Shown in pieces: positions 25,095 to 34,519 of a stretch of 64,000 bases of DNA. Under the pieces are notes generated by a model. That model did no database searches. It was not told the origin of the DNA and worked only from the letters and a program-made list of their open reading frames with translations. Each line of letters begins with the position of its first letter. Within the stretch, counting starts at the first letter, position 1. Position numbers and translations under genes: made by a program. This DNA comes from an uncultured Gemmatimonadota bacterium (lineage in GTDB: Bacteria > Gemmatimonadota > Gemmatimonadetes > Gemmatimonadales > Gemmatimonadaceae), in the NCBI GenBank assembly GCA_902826615.1, contig CADEFN010000002.1:310001-374000 (forward strand), read 5' to 3'.

Positions 25095-27311
25095 TTACCA
25101 GGTGAGCCGGTACGAAAGGGAGAGGCTGCGGCCCGGATTTGGCGCGAAGTCCTTGGCGCGGCTTGTGGCGTCTCGCGACCAGCGGTCAGCGGCGTTGTCG
25201 ACTCGGAGCATGACATGGTGGACGCTGCCGCCGGCACCGAACTGAAGGCCGGCCCACAGGTCCGTGAGGAGAAAGCCCCCGGTCGCCACCTCGGATGGTG
25301 CGACGTCCGTTTGGCCAAAGACATAACGAGTGGCTGTGCCCAACTGCCAGCGTTTGGTGTCCCAGCGGGTGGTGGCGCCAAGACGCACGGGGGGCATGAA
25401 GGGAAGCGCCTCACCCGATGCATCCCGGGCGATGACCACATCACCGGTTCCCCCGATCACAAGTGATCCGATGGAACGCTCGGCCAGGAGTTCGGTGCCC
25501 GAGAGGCGTGCGGGCACCTGACTGATCATGAAAAGCGGCAAGTCCTTGGTGACACCCCCGGCGACAATCGCGGTGTCGCGCCCGGAGGGGTACATGCCAA
25601 TCCAGCCGTTCACCCGCGAGTGAAAAGCAGCAACCTGCACTCGCAGCTGTGGCCGGTCGACGCGCCAGACGGCATCGAGCCCCTGGGTGATCTCGCCGCT
25701 CAGGCCGGGATTGCCGATCTCAAACGCTCCTGTGCCGGCGTGACCGGCGCGAGAAAAAAGCTCCTCGGCGCTGGGGGCGCGCACCGCCCTGGCGGCGTTG
25801 AGTGCGAGGGTGGACCCGTGACCGACCGGGATCACCAGGCCACCCGAAAAAGAGAGGGCGTCGAATCGCCGGGCCACCGAGGGGCCGAAGGCCGCGGTGG
25901 TGCGACTCGTCATGTCCGTGCGCTCGAGACGCACTGCGAGGGGCACACGAATGCGCCCGGATCGGGAGGGCGCGATGTCCTGGAACGCAACCAACCCGAG
26001 CGTGAATGCATCGCTGGGAGGCGTCAGCGCCTGTTCACCCTGCACACCATTCACCCGGCGGAGCATGCTGGCACCAAAGGCACCACCAGCCAGCACACCT
26101 CGCGAGCGCGTGGTGGCGATCGCCTGCAATTGCTGTGTGGTGAGTGCCAGCGCCGTCGCCACTTCACCATTGGTGAGGACTTCGTCGTGATCGTACCACT
26201 GTGCCGTTCCTTCCACACGCAGTTGCTGCAACCCGCGTGGCTGATCGGCCTGCCAGCGACCAGTGAGCTCGTGGCGACCCCCGCGCAGACGCACACCACC
26301 GGCGGGGTCATCGCGCACCGGCAAGCCATACTCAAAGGCGTAGTGGCGATAGGCCATGCCCGCCGATACCGAGGGAGCGGCATACCCCAGCCCTGCCACA
26401 AACGATCGGTTGCGGGCACTGGTGTTGATGAGCACACCGTCGGCTCCGCCCAGGCCCTGATTGCCGTGCGAGCGTCCCCCGCCTTTCAGCAAGACCGCGA
26501 CGCGTTCACCCACGGGCTGCGTCACCTCGAGGAGGGTCCCACCCCCTCCCGTGACCGTCTCACCCGAGAGGGAAAGCGTCGTGAGGCGTGCCGCGGGAAT
26601 GAGCCGGGGAATGTCACCCGAGATGACATTGACCACGCCGCCTAACGCGTTGCTCCCATACAGAAGCGCAGCAGGGCCGCGGACGACCTCGATCTCCCGC
26701 GCCGAGAGGGGATCGATGGTGACACCGTGATCGGAAGCCGACGACGCGAGATCGGCGGTCCGCTGCCCGTCATGCAAGACGACGATGCGATCACCGGTGA
26801 GTCCCCGAATGATGGGCATGGCAGCGGCCGGACCCTGGGAACGCATGGTGATGCCAGGCTCCCGGGCGAGAGTACCGGCCAGCGTGGAGCCCAGGGATCG
26901 TTCGATATCACGCGACGAGAGAACAGAGACTGGCGCCGCCACGTCCCCGATTCCGCGTCCCGATGGGGCGGCCGTCACGGTCACCGCGGAGAGCGAAAGT
27001 GCGGTGCGCTCCAGCTGAATGGTCGTGTCTGCGACACCAGCCGTGAGCTGAATCGTGCGGGGGGCAAACCCGAGCGCCGAGACGACCACGGCCTCACGCC
27101 CCTGCCCGACCGCCAGGGAAAAGCGCCCATTGGCCGCGGTCAACACGCCGCGACCGGCTGGGGAGACCTCCACTCGGGCTCCGCGAATCGGAGCGCCCGA
27201 TTCCCGGTCGACCACGACACCCTGCGCCACTGCGGACTGCGCGCCAAGCGCCGGTCCGCCCAGGAGGGCGGCCGCAGTGAAAAGGAGAGCTTTGATGGTC
27301 CGAGTAGCCAT
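25095..27311 (-). CDS. TonB-dependent outer membrane receptor
   Basis: 738 aa. A signal peptide (about 24 residues) is followed by a carboxypeptidase-regulatory-like beta-sandwich (about 27-110, VVDRESGAPIRGARVEV), the plug domain (VAAPVSVLSSRDIERSLGSTLAGTL with PIIRGLTGDRIVVLHDGQ, and LYGSNALGGVVNVISG) and a 22-strand barrel ending in an aromatic residue (SLSYRLTW), as expected for barrel assembly. The plug resembles receptors for metals or siderophores, but the ligand is not evident. Upstream, AAATCAGATTT (27342-27352) is a possible operator. Confidence 0.92.
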   Translation of the reverse strand: MATRTIKALLFTAAALLGGPALGAQSAVAQGVVVDRESGAPIRGARVEVSPAGRGVLTAANGRFSLAVGQGREAVVVSALGFAPRTIQLTAGVADTTIQLERTALSLSAVTVTAAPSGRGIGDVAAPVSVLSSRDIERSLGSTLAGTLAREPGITMRSQGPAAAMPIIRGLTGDRIVVLHDGQRTADLASSASDHGVTIDPLSAREIEVVRGPAALLYGSNALGGVVNVISGDIPRLIPAARLTTLSLSGETVTGGGGTLLEVTQPVGERVAVLLKGGGRSHGNQGLGGADGVLINTSARNRSFVAGLGYAAPSVSAGMAYRHYAFEYGLPVRDDPAGGVRLRGGRHELTGRWQADQPRGLQQLRVEGTAQWYDHDEVLTNGEVATALALTTQQLQAIATTRSRGVLAGGAFGASMLRRVNGVQGEQALTPPSDAFTLGLVAFQDIAPSRSGRIRVPLAVRLERTDMTSRTTAAFGPSVARRFDALSFSGGLVIPVGHGSTLALNAARAVRAPSAEELFSRAGHAGTGAFEIGNPGLSGEITQGLDAVWRVDRPQLRVQVAAFHSRVNGWIGMYPSGRDTAIVAGGVTKDLPLFMISQVPARLSGTELLAERSIGSLVIGGTGDVVIARDASGEALPFMPPVRLGATTRWDTKRWQLGTATRYVFGQTDVAPSEVATGGFLLTDLWAGLQFGAGGSVHHVMLRVDNAADRWSRDATSRAKDFAPNPGRSLSLSYRLTW

Positions 27312-27367
27312 GTGGCAACAAAAGAGTTAGCTGAACCTAAATCAGATTTCAGCCAGTGGCAACCCGG

Positions 27368-27401
27368 CAAAAGCAAAGGCCGGGGGAAGAGTCCCCCGGC
27401 C
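27368..27401 (-). terminator. Rho-independent terminator (minus strand)
   Basis: A perfect 10-bp stem GGCCGGGGGA/TCCCCCGGCC with a 4-nt loop at 27378-27401. On the minus strand it is followed by TTTGCTTTT, so it terminates the PDZ gene transcript before the TonB receptor promoter. Confidence 0.8.
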
Positions 27402-27414
27402 CGCCTCGAAGTCC

Positions 27415-27510
27415 ACCTCTGCCATCTGCCATCCAAGAAGACCCTGGACCCTGACTTTCGTCAGGGCGCGTCGTCGCGTTCGCTCCGCGCGTCTGCCATC
27501 TGCCGTCTGC
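27415..27510. repeat. Short CTGCC(A/G)T tandem units
   Basis: Two clusters of a 7-bp unit, CTCTGCCATCTGCCATC at 27417-27433 and CTGCCATCTGCCGTCTGC at 27492-27509, flank the noncoding space after the PDZ gene. The same unit, inverted, is at 16201-16215 (GACGGCAGACGGCAG). Nothing else is seen in this gap except the terminator. Confidence 0.45.
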
Positions 27511-27521
27511 GGTACAGCCCC

Positions 27522-28679
27522 TTACGCCGCCGGCGACCCAGCCCGCTCCCGAGGCTGGGCGGCGCTCGGTCCCTCGATGATCTGGACCCTGCTCCGCGGC
27601 CGGACAATCACCTGCCCATCATTGAACCGACGGAGCATCTCACCGACCCGACCCTCGATTTCGGCGCGTCGTTCGGGTGAAAGGCGCATGCGGGTGGAGC
27701 CATCGTCGCCGCGATCGAAGAACATGAGGTTGCTGCCGTCGAAGTCTGGCGGATTGATCCGGATGGATCCGCGACCCTCGGGCATGGAGAAGGAGAAGCC
27801 GTTGCCACCCTCTCCGAAGAAGGAGCCGTCACCCCCGATGCTGATGCCACCGCTTTTCGGGAGGTCCTTCGCTGCCACCGCTTTGACGCGGACGGTGCGG
27901 CTCTGGCCGCCGCGCACCAGCCGCAGCTCCACTTCATCACCCGCCTTGGCCTTCTCCATCTCTCGCATCAGACGACGCATGCGGCTGCTGCTGATGGCCC
28001 AGTCTCCCACGTCGGCCGAGGGCACACGGAGATCGACACCATTGATCGACGCGATACGGTCCCCTTCCTCGACTTTCGCCTTGTCGGCCGGGCCGTCGTC
28101 GACCACACTCGAAACGAGAATACCGAGGGTGTCGCGGCGCGAATTGCTGCCACCGAGCCCGATACCTAACGAGGCGCGGGTCTCGCGCTCACGCGAGGTA
28201 GTGGCCACCGAAATGCGCTCGGGTTCCAGCGACTCCAGGCTCACCGTCGGCACCTTGACGGAGCGTGTCTGGCCCTCGCGGTACACACGCAGGTCGGCCA
28301 CATCGCCGATCTTCATCTTGCCGAGCTCGCGAATGAGTCTGCGGCTCGCGACACCGGCCATCTCCTCGTCATCCACATCGGAGGGGGCAATGCGCAAGCT
28401 GACGCCATTGACGGAGACAAGACGATCCCCTTCTTCGATACCGGCTTTGGCGGCAGGCCCGTCTTTCGTGACGTCGCTTACCAGAAGGCCGAGTGTATCG
28501 CGGGAACTACCCGCTGAGGTGGCAACACCCAAGCGCGGGCGCTCGTCGTCACGCGTCGAGAGTGTGTAGGTGCGGCCCTGGGCATCGGCACCGGTACGTG
28601 TGCGGATCTGCTGAGCGGATGCGTCGGTGCCGACGAAAACAAGCGACGCCGCAGCAAGGATGATTCGTGATTTCGGCAT
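27522..28679 (-). CDS. Secreted protein with two PDZ domains
   Basis: 385 aa from the ATG at 28679, which gives a signal peptide (MPKSRIILAAASLVFVGTDASAQ). Two PDZ domains are recognisable by paired core sequences: LLVSDVTKDGPAAKAGIEEGDRLVSV near residue 65 and ILVSSVVDDGPADKAKVEEGDRIASI near residue 195, each followed by a RLxRELxKxKxGDxxxLxVxR segment. No protease domain is present. It ends in an acidic and glycine-rich region. Periplasmic adaptor or protease regulator is plausible. Transcribed divergently from the membrane ferritin gene. Confidence 0.85.
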   Translation of the reverse strand: MPKSRIILAAASLVFVGTDASAQQIRTRTGADAQGRTYTLSTRDDERPRLGVATSAGSSRDTLGLLVSDVTKDGPAAKAGIEEGDRLVSVNGVSLRIAPSDVDDEEMAGVASRRLIRELGKMKIGDVADLRVYREGQTRSVKVPTVSLESLEPERISVATTSRERETRASLGIGLGGSNSRRDTLGILVSSVVDDGPADKAKVEEGDRIASINGVDLRVPSADVGDWAISSSRMRRLMREMEKAKAGDEVELRLVRGGQSRTVRVKAVAAKDLPKSGGISIGGDGSFFGEGGNGFSFSMPEGRGSIRINPPDFDGSNLMFFDRGDDGSTRMRLSPERRAEIEGRVGEMLRRFNDGQVIVRPRSRVQIIEGPSAAQPRERAGSPAA

Positions 28680-28816
28680 GGGAGGGTTCGTGGTAGCAGT
28701 CATCCCGTCAGTCACGACTCCCCCCGGGAGGGTTTCCCGTGCGAGCCGTGATCGCCAGATTGCCTTGGACACGCGGGATGTACGACACCTGAGGCACACG
28801 CACTTCCTCCCCATCG

Positions 28817-29944
28817 ATGGCCAGCGCCGCACCCGATCTCGACGCATTTCGCGAACACTGGCAGGACGAGGGCGATGCCGCGTACCTCTACCACGCGCTC
28901 GCCGAAGTGGAGCCCGATGCGACACGTCGCGAGGTGTTCCGGAAGCTCGCCGCCGTTGAAGAAAGGCACGTGACGGTTTGGCAGGAGCTGCTCGAGAAAC
29001 ATGGGGCGGCTCCCGGAGCCCACACACCATCCCTGCGCACACGGCTCACGCGCACGTTAGGCATCCGGTTCGGGCCGCGGGCCGTACTCCCGGCCCTGTT
29101 GCGCGAGGAGGGACGTGAGGTCAAGCACTACCTCACGATGCATCGCGAGACGCCAACGGGTGTGGCCGGCAGCAACGAAGCGCTGCTCCTCGCCCGTGAA
29201 AGCGCCGAACATGCATTGGAGCTCTCCCGCCTTTCGGGCAAAACGGGGGAGCCATGGCATCGCGCAGAGTCGGGTGGTTTTCTGCGCAATGTTGTCTACG
29301 GCTTCAACGATGGGCTGACGGCCAACTTCGGACTGGTAGCAGGCGTACTCGGCGCGACGGCCACGCAGCAGCATGAAGCCGTTGTTGTAGCGGGTGTGGC
29401 TGGTCTGATCGCCGACGCCCTGTCCATGGGGTCGAGCGGCTATCTCGCGGCCAAAAGCGAGCAGGAGGTCTACGACCACGAAGTGGCGATGGAGCGCGAC
29501 GAAATCGCGCTGATGCCGGAGCTGGAGCAGGAGGAACTCGCGCTGCTCTACGAAGCGAAAGGCATGTCACCACGCGCAGCCCAGGAACTCGCGGCCGACG
29601 CGGCGCGCAATCCGGAGCGCATGCTCAGGGAAAAAGCACAGCTCGAGCTCGGGATATCGGGAGAGGCCGCGTCGCCGATGCGTGAGGGCTGGATCACGGG
29701 AACGGCCACTGCCGTTGGCGCCCTGATTCCCGTCTTCCCCTTCTTCGTGACCTCGGGGATGGTGGCCATCGTCCTCTCGTTCGCCTTCTCGATGTTTGCG
29801 CACTTCCTCGTCGGCGCGGCCCGGTCGTTGTTCACGGGGCGAGGTGTCATCCGCTCCGGCATCGACATGTTTGTCGTGGGACTGGGTGTGGCCGTGGCCG
29901 GATACTATGCGGGGGAGTGGATTTCGAGGGTGGTGTTCAACTAG
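28817..29944 (+). CDS. Membrane-bound ferritin (MbfA-like): ferritin-like domain fused to VIT1 transporter
   Basis: 375 aa. The N-terminal 130 residues form a ferritin-like four-helix bundle with metal-ligand motifs AVEERHVTVW and LREEGREVKHYLTMHRE. The C-terminal part is a VIT1/CCC1 iron transporter: FLRNVVYGFNDGLTANFGLVAG, the cytosolic metal-binding helices rich in Glu/Met (EVAMERDEIALMPELEQEE) and the final helices GMVAIVLSFAFSMFAHFLVGA and MFVVGLGVAVAGYYAGEW. MbfA exports iron from the cytosol and protects against peroxide in Alphaproteobacteria. Same layout here, so the same role is likely. Confidence 0.9.
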   Translation: MASAAPDLDAFREHWQDEGDAAYLYHALAEVEPDATRREVFRKLAAVEERHVTVWQELLEKHGAAPGAHTPSLRTRLTRTLGIRFGPRAVLPALLREEGREVKHYLTMHRETPTGVAGSNEALLLARESAEHALELSRLSGKTGEPWHRAESGGFLRNVVYGFNDGLTANFGLVAGVLGATATQQHEAVVVAGVAGLIADALSMGSSGYLAAKSEQEVYDHEVAMERDEIALMPELEQEELALLYEAKGMSPRAAQELAADAARNPERMLREKAQLELGISGEAASPMREGWITGTATAVGALIPVFPFFVTSGMVAIVLSFAFSMFAHFLVGAARSLFTGRGVIRSGIDMFVVGLGVAVAGYYAGEWISRVVFN

Positions 29945-29958
29945 GAACAACGCGCCGT

Positions 29959-30918
29959 TCAGGGGACTCCGCCGCCGAGAATGACCTGGAGGCGCGCGAT
30001 GTCGATGTTGCCGCCTGACACTACACACACTACGCGCCCCGTGCCCGCCTTGCCCGTGAGGGCTGCGGCGACCGATGCTGCGCCGGCGCCTTCTGCGACA
30101 ACACGGGCCCGTTCCACCAGCAGTCGTATGGCGCTCGCAACCTCTTCGAGCGATACGACAATCGCCCCGGCAAGAAGTGTAGACGCCAGGGGCCACATCT
30201 CCGCCAGCACACTGCGGCCGCCCATGCCGTCGACAAAACTCGGAGTGTGATTGATCTCCACGGCCCGCCCCGCCGCGAATGACGCAGTGAGTGGCGCCGC
30301 TGTTGCCACCTCCGCAGCAAACACAGGAATGCCTTTCGCGTGTACCGCGCTCGCGATGCCACAGGCCAGCCCGCCGCCACCGTACGGCACGACGACAGCA
30401 TCCGCGTCAGGAAGATCCTCGGCGATCTCCAGCCCCACGGTGCCGTTCCCGGCAATGACACCCGCGTCGGCCACCGGATGGACGAAAACTCCCTCGTATC
30501 CCGGGGCACCATGATCAACCAGTATCTGCCACCACTCCGCGTACGGCACGCGCACGACCTTACCGCCAAGTCGTTCGACGGCTGCGATCTTGGTGGCTGG
30601 TGCGTTTTCGGGAACGACCACCGTGCACGGAATCCCGCGCTCACGTGCACACCAGGCAACGCCTTGCGCCATGTTACCTGCACTGGCGGTCCACACACCG
30701 CGTGCCAGTACGGCTGGATCGGCCAATGCAATGGCGTTGGCCGCGCCACGAATCTTGAACGAGGCGATAGGCTGCAGGTTCTCCAGCTTGAGCCAGAGCT
30801 CGCACGGCGAATCGATGTGGAGCCGAATGAGTGGGGTGCGAACAGCGAACTCCCTGATGCGCTCGCGGGCAGACGCGATGTCGGCTGCTGGCACGGGGAC
30901 CGGCAACACCGGCGTCAT
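29959..30918 (-). CDS. PLP-dependent serine/threonine dehydratase-like enzyme
   Basis: 319 aa from the ATG at 30918, which overlaps the OCD-family stop by 4 bases; a longer start at 30942 is less likely. Fold-type II PLP enzyme: ASFKIRGAANAI holds the PLP Lys, SAGNMAQGVAW binds substrate and phosphate, GGGGLACGIA is the glycine loop, and a C-terminal CVVSGGNID completes PLP binding. Paired with an OCD-family reductase/lyase gene as in EutB-EutC (ectoine use) and BhcB-BhcD (beta-hydroxyaspartate cycle). The other genes of those pathways are not nearby, so substrate remains open. Confidence 0.87.
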   Translation of the reverse strand: MTPVLPVPVPAADIASARERIREFAVRTPLIRLHIDSPCELWLKLENLQPIASFKIRGAANAIALADPAVLARGVWTASAGNMAQGVAWCARERGIPCTVVVPENAPATKIAAVERLGGKVVRVPYAEWWQILVDHGAPGYEGVFVHPVADAGVIAGNGTVGLEIAEDLPDADAVVVPYGGGGLACGIASAVHAKGIPVFAAEVATAAPLTASFAAGRAVEINHTPSFVDGMGGRSVLAEMWPLASTLLAGAIVVSLEEVASAIRLLVERARVVAEGAGAASVAAALTGKAGTGRVVCVVSGGNIDIARLQVILGGGVP

Positions 30919-31913
30919 CGCAACCCGCCGATCTCCAGCCACGTGCCATCACCCGACGACCTGGCACGCTCGTAGATGAACCTGGCGCTGGCGATATCCT
31001 CGACGGCCAGCCCTAACGACTTGAAGATCGTCACCTGCTCGGGATGCTCACGTCCGGGCACACGACCCAGCACCACATCGCCGAGTTCACCACGAATGTG
31101 TTCGGTGGTGATGTCGCCGTCGTTGAGCGGAATCAGGAAGTCGCCCGATTCGGCCATCGCCGATTCCCGTCGATCGACGATGAGTCGTGCACGCTGAACC
31201 GCTGCGGTGTCGAGTTCTCTCGTGGTGCGCTGTGACGCCCCGACCGCGTTGATATGTGCGCCGGGAGCGAGCCAATCACCCAGCAGAATGGGCTCGCGTG
31301 CGGAGGTCGTCGTGCAAATGACGTGGGCACCACGCACAGCCGCTTCGGCGGTCGGCGTCGACTCCACCGGAACCCCAAATCGCTTGTGCGCCTGCTCGGC
31401 GAACGTAACGGCGTTCTGCTGGTGCCGGCTCCAGACACGCACCTGTGTGATCGGCCGAACGCAGAGCACCGCCTCCAGGTGTGTCATCGCTTGCACGCCG
31501 CTCCCGAGGATGGCGAGTTCGCTGGCATCTTCGCGTGCCATGAGTCGTGTCGCGAGCCCCGACACCGCGGCCGTGCGAATGGCGGTCACCGATGACGCGT
31601 CGATGATGGCTTGCAGGCGGCCATGTTGCGGCTCGAAGTACAGCACCACACCGATATGCGACTCGTAAGGTGTGCCCTCGTTGCCCGGGAAGACGGTGAT
31701 GACCTTTGCACCGATCGACTCGCCGAGTACCGCGGGCATGGCGGCGAAGAGGTTCTTGCCGTCCGGCAGGCGGATGATGGTGCGCAGCGGCAGCAGCGCA
31801 TCGCCACGTGTGAGCGTGGCCAGCGTCTCCCCCATGAGGTCGATACAGTCGGCCATGGGGAGGAGACGCTGCACTTCTGCGTGCGAGACCACCAGCGTTC
31901 GTGTGTCAGACAT
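30915..31913 (-). CDS. Ornithine cyclodeaminase/mu-crystallin family protein
   Basis: 332 aa. The NAD(P)-binding motif is LAILGSGVQAMTHLEAV near residue 130; other family landmarks are AAMPAVLGESIGAKVITVFPGN, the SSVTAIRTAAVSGLATRLMA segment, HVICTTTSAREPIL and HINAVGAS. The family covers ornithine cyclodeaminase, alanine dehydrogenase, ketimine and iminosuccinate reductases. First gene of a two-gene unit with the dehydratase-like enzyme (ATGA overlap), so the two probably act in sequence on one amino acid derivative. Confidence 0.87.
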   Translation of the reverse strand: MSDTRTLVVSHAEVQRLLPMADCIDLMGETLATLTRGDALLPLRTIIRLPDGKNLFAAMPAVLGESIGAKVITVFPGNEGTPYESHIGVVLYFEPQHGRLQAIIDASSVTAIRTAAVSGLATRLMAREDASELAILGSGVQAMTHLEAVLCVRPITQVRVWSRHQQNAVTFAEQAHKRFGVPVESTPTAEAAVRGAHVICTTTSAREPILLGDWLAPGAHINAVGASQRTTRELDTAAVQRARLIVDRRESAMAESGDFLIPLNDGDITTEHIRGELGDVVLGRVPGREHPEQVTIFKSLGLAVEDIASARFIYERARSSGDGTWLEIGGLR

Positions 31914-31976
31914 GTCGATTTGGAGATGTACGAGTGATGTCCCTGTACCACGCTACGGGCCCCGCTGCGCTTGCTG

Positions 31977-34430
31977 CTACACCACGATATTGAGCAGGCG
32001 CCCCGGCACAAAGATGACCTTCCTGATTGCACCGGTGACAAACTTGGCGATGTTTGCCTCGGCCTGTGCCAGCGCGAGTGCCTCGTCTTGCGTGATGCCG
32101 ACGGGCACCGTGAGTGTGCCACGCAGCTTGCCATTCACCTGAACCGCGAGCTGCACGCTGTCTTCGCGTGCGAGTGATTCGTCAAACGACGGCCAGCCGG
32201 AATCGAAGACACTTTTGCTGTGCCCCAGCTGCTCCCAGAGTTCCTCGGCCACATGCGGCGCAAAGGGTGACACCATCTGCACCACCGGCTCCACCTCGGC
32301 GTGATGCGGGCTGCGCTCGCCCTTGCGCAGCGTGTTCATGTACTCCATGAGCGCGGCAATGGCCGTGTTGTACGACAGCCGCGGAATGTCCACGCCCACC
32401 TTGCGAATGGTCTGATGCAGCTTGCGCATCACCCCTTCGTCGGGAGCGCCATCCTTTGTTGCCTCCGTGGTGGCCAGCCAGAGCCGGTCGAGAAAGCGGC
32501 GCACGCCACTGATGCCGGCGTCGCGGAAATCGCCCCCTTCCTCGTAGGGCCCGAGGAACATGAGGTAGGTGCGGAAGGCGTCGGCTCCCCACCGGTCCAT
32601 GAACTGGTCGGGGTTCACCACGTTGCCCTTGGTCTTCGACATCTTGGCCCCTTCCTTGATGATGAGGCCATGCGCCCGAAACTTCGTGAACGGCTCCTCG
32701 AAGCCGATGTGCTTCATGTCATGCAGCACCATGGTGATGAAACGCGAGTACAGCAGGTGCAACACGGCGTGTTCGTTTCCGCCGATGTAGGTGTTCACCG
32801 GCAGCCACTTCCTGGTGATTTCGGCATCAAAGGCCACGTCACCACGCGTCGCGCTCGGATACCGCAGGAAGTACCAGCCGCTGTCGAGAAAGGTGTCCGA
32901 CACATCGGTCTCGCGCCGACCCTGCTTTCCGCACTTGGGGCACGCCACGTGATACCACTCGGCGTGACGCGCCAGCGGTGAGATGCCCGAGTCGTCGGGC
33001 CGGTAGTCTTCGATGTCGGGGAGGACGACGGGGAGGTCCTTCTCCGGCACCGGCTGCGCGCCACAGGCATCGCAGTAGATGATGGGAATCGGGGGACCCC
33101 AGTAGCGCTGCCGAGAGATGCACCAGTCATGCAACCGGTAGTTCACCACGGACTTGCCGGCACCCTGCTCACCCAGCCAGGCTGTTATCGCCCGTTTGGC
33201 ATCGGCCACGGTCTGTCCATCAAAGGAGGCGCTGTTGACCAGGCGTCCCTTTTCGTTCTCGACAAAGGCCGTAGCGAGCGGGGTCGCGGCGTCTTCGCCC
33301 TCCCCCGCAACCACGCGCACAATCGGCAGTCCGAACACCGTCGCGAACTCGAAGTCACGCTCGTCGTGACCGGGCACGGCCATGATCGCCCCCGTGCCGT
33401 AGTCCATCAGCACGTAGTCGGCAATCCAGACCGGGATCGGCTGCCCGGTGGCCGGATTGATGGCATGACTTCCGGTAAAGACGCCGGTTTTCTCCTTGTT
33501 GACCCGTCTGGCCACCAGATCCTGCTTTGATGCGCGCAGGCGATAGGCCTCCACGTCGGCGCGCTGGGCGGGCGTGGTCAGGGCGTCCACCATCGGGTGC
33601 TCGGGCGCCAGCACCATGTAGGTAGCGCCAAAGACCGTATCGGGACGTGTCGTGAAGACTTCGATGTGACCCGCCGTTCCTGCCGCAAAGCGCAGTTCGG
33701 CACCCTCACTCTTCCCGATCCAGTTGCGCTGGGCAGTGCGTGTGGTGTCCGACCAATCGAGGGTGCTCAGATTGTTGAGCAGCCGCTCGGCGTAGTCACT
33801 GATGCGGAAGAACCACTGCTCCAGGAGACGCTGTTCCACCAGCGTTCCGCAGCGCTCACAGGCGCCCGCCACCACCTGCTCGTTGGCCAGCACCGTCTTG
33901 CAGCTCGGGCACCAGTTGACGGCCGCTTTCTTCTTGTAGGCCAGCCCATGATTGTAGAGCTGCAGAAAGACCCACTGCGTCCACTTGTAGTACGACGGAT
34001 CGGTGGTATCCACCGACTGCGACCAGTCCACCATGAGCCCGGCGCGGTCGAGCTGGCGCCGGAAGTTGGCAATGTTGCGCGGAATCAGGCGCATGGGGTG
34101 GAGCCCCACCTTGATCGCGTAATTCTCCGAGTGGATGCCGAAGGCGTCGTAGCCCAGGGGCTGAAAAACCGTGTGACCCTGCAGACGCCGGAACCGGGCG
34201 TGGATGTCGCTCCCCGTAAAGGCAAAGAGATTCCCCACATGCAGCCCCTCGGCCGAGGGGTAGGGGAACATCATCAGCTGATAGAAGGGGCGTTCACCAC
34301 CGGCCAGGTCGACCCGGTTGGTGGCGCGTTCGGTCCAGCGCGCCCGCCATTTCTCCTCGACGGCGGCGGGATCGTAGCCTACGGGTGCCCCCCCCTCGCC
34401 GGCTGGGGGCATGGGGTCGTGTGCGGTCAT
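31977..34430 (-). CDS. leuS: Leucine-tRNA ligase
   Basis: 817 aa from the ATG at 34430. Class I synthetase: HIGH-equivalent PSAEGLHVGN near residue 53, the zinc-finger-like CPSC and CERC pair (NWCPSCKTVL, ACERCGTLVE), the CP1 editing domain with MAVPGHDERDFEF, the WYFLRYPS segment, and KMSKTKGNVVNPD as the KMSKS loop. A short anticodon and C-terminal region ends LNIVV. Essential cytosolic enzyme charging tRNA-Leu. Faces a chemoreceptor-like gene divergently. Confidence 0.97.
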   Translation of the reverse strand: MTAHDPMPPAGEGGAPVGYDPAAVEEKWRARWTERATNRVDLAGGERPFYQLMMFPYPSAEGLHVGNLFAFTGSDIHARFRRLQGHTVFQPLGYDAFGIHSENYAIKVGLHPMRLIPRNIANFRRQLDRAGLMVDWSQSVDTTDPSYYKWTQWVFLQLYNHGLAYKKKAAVNWCPSCKTVLANEQVVAGACERCGTLVEQRLLEQWFFRISDYAERLLNNLSTLDWSDTTRTAQRNWIGKSEGAELRFAAGTAGHIEVFTTRPDTVFGATYMVLAPEHPMVDALTTPAQRADVEAYRLRASKQDLVARRVNKEKTGVFTGSHAINPATGQPIPVWIADYVLMDYGTGAIMAVPGHDERDFEFATVFGLPIVRVVAGEGEDAATPLATAFVENEKGRLVNSASFDGQTVADAKRAITAWLGEQGAGKSVVNYRLHDWCISRQRYWGPPIPIIYCDACGAQPVPEKDLPVVLPDIEDYRPDDSGISPLARHAEWYHVACPKCGKQGRRETDVSDTFLDSGWYFLRYPSATRGDVAFDAEITRKWLPVNTYIGGNEHAVLHLLYSRFITMVLHDMKHIGFEEPFTKFRAHGLIIKEGAKMSKTKGNVVNPDQFMDRWGADAFRTYLMFLGPYEEGGDFRDAGISGVRRFLDRLWLATTEATKDGAPDEGVMRKLHQTIRKVGVDIPRLSYNTAIAALMEYMNTLRKGERSPHHAEVEPVVQMVSPFAPHVAEELWEQLGHSKSVFDSGWPSFDESLAREDSVQLAVQVNGKLRGTLTVPVGITQDEALALAQAEANIAKFVTGAIRKVIFVPGRLLNIVV

Positions 34431-34519
34431 TAAGCGGCTGGAATGGAGTCGCGGACCCGCGCCCGCCAAGGGCTGAGTCCGATTGGGCAATCTAGCAGGG
34501 TGCGGGAGGGGGTAACGGC

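Noticed and set aside
25620-26645. A 341-aa plus-strand ORF
   Set aside because: Antisense to the TonB receptor barrel, with no recognisable signature.
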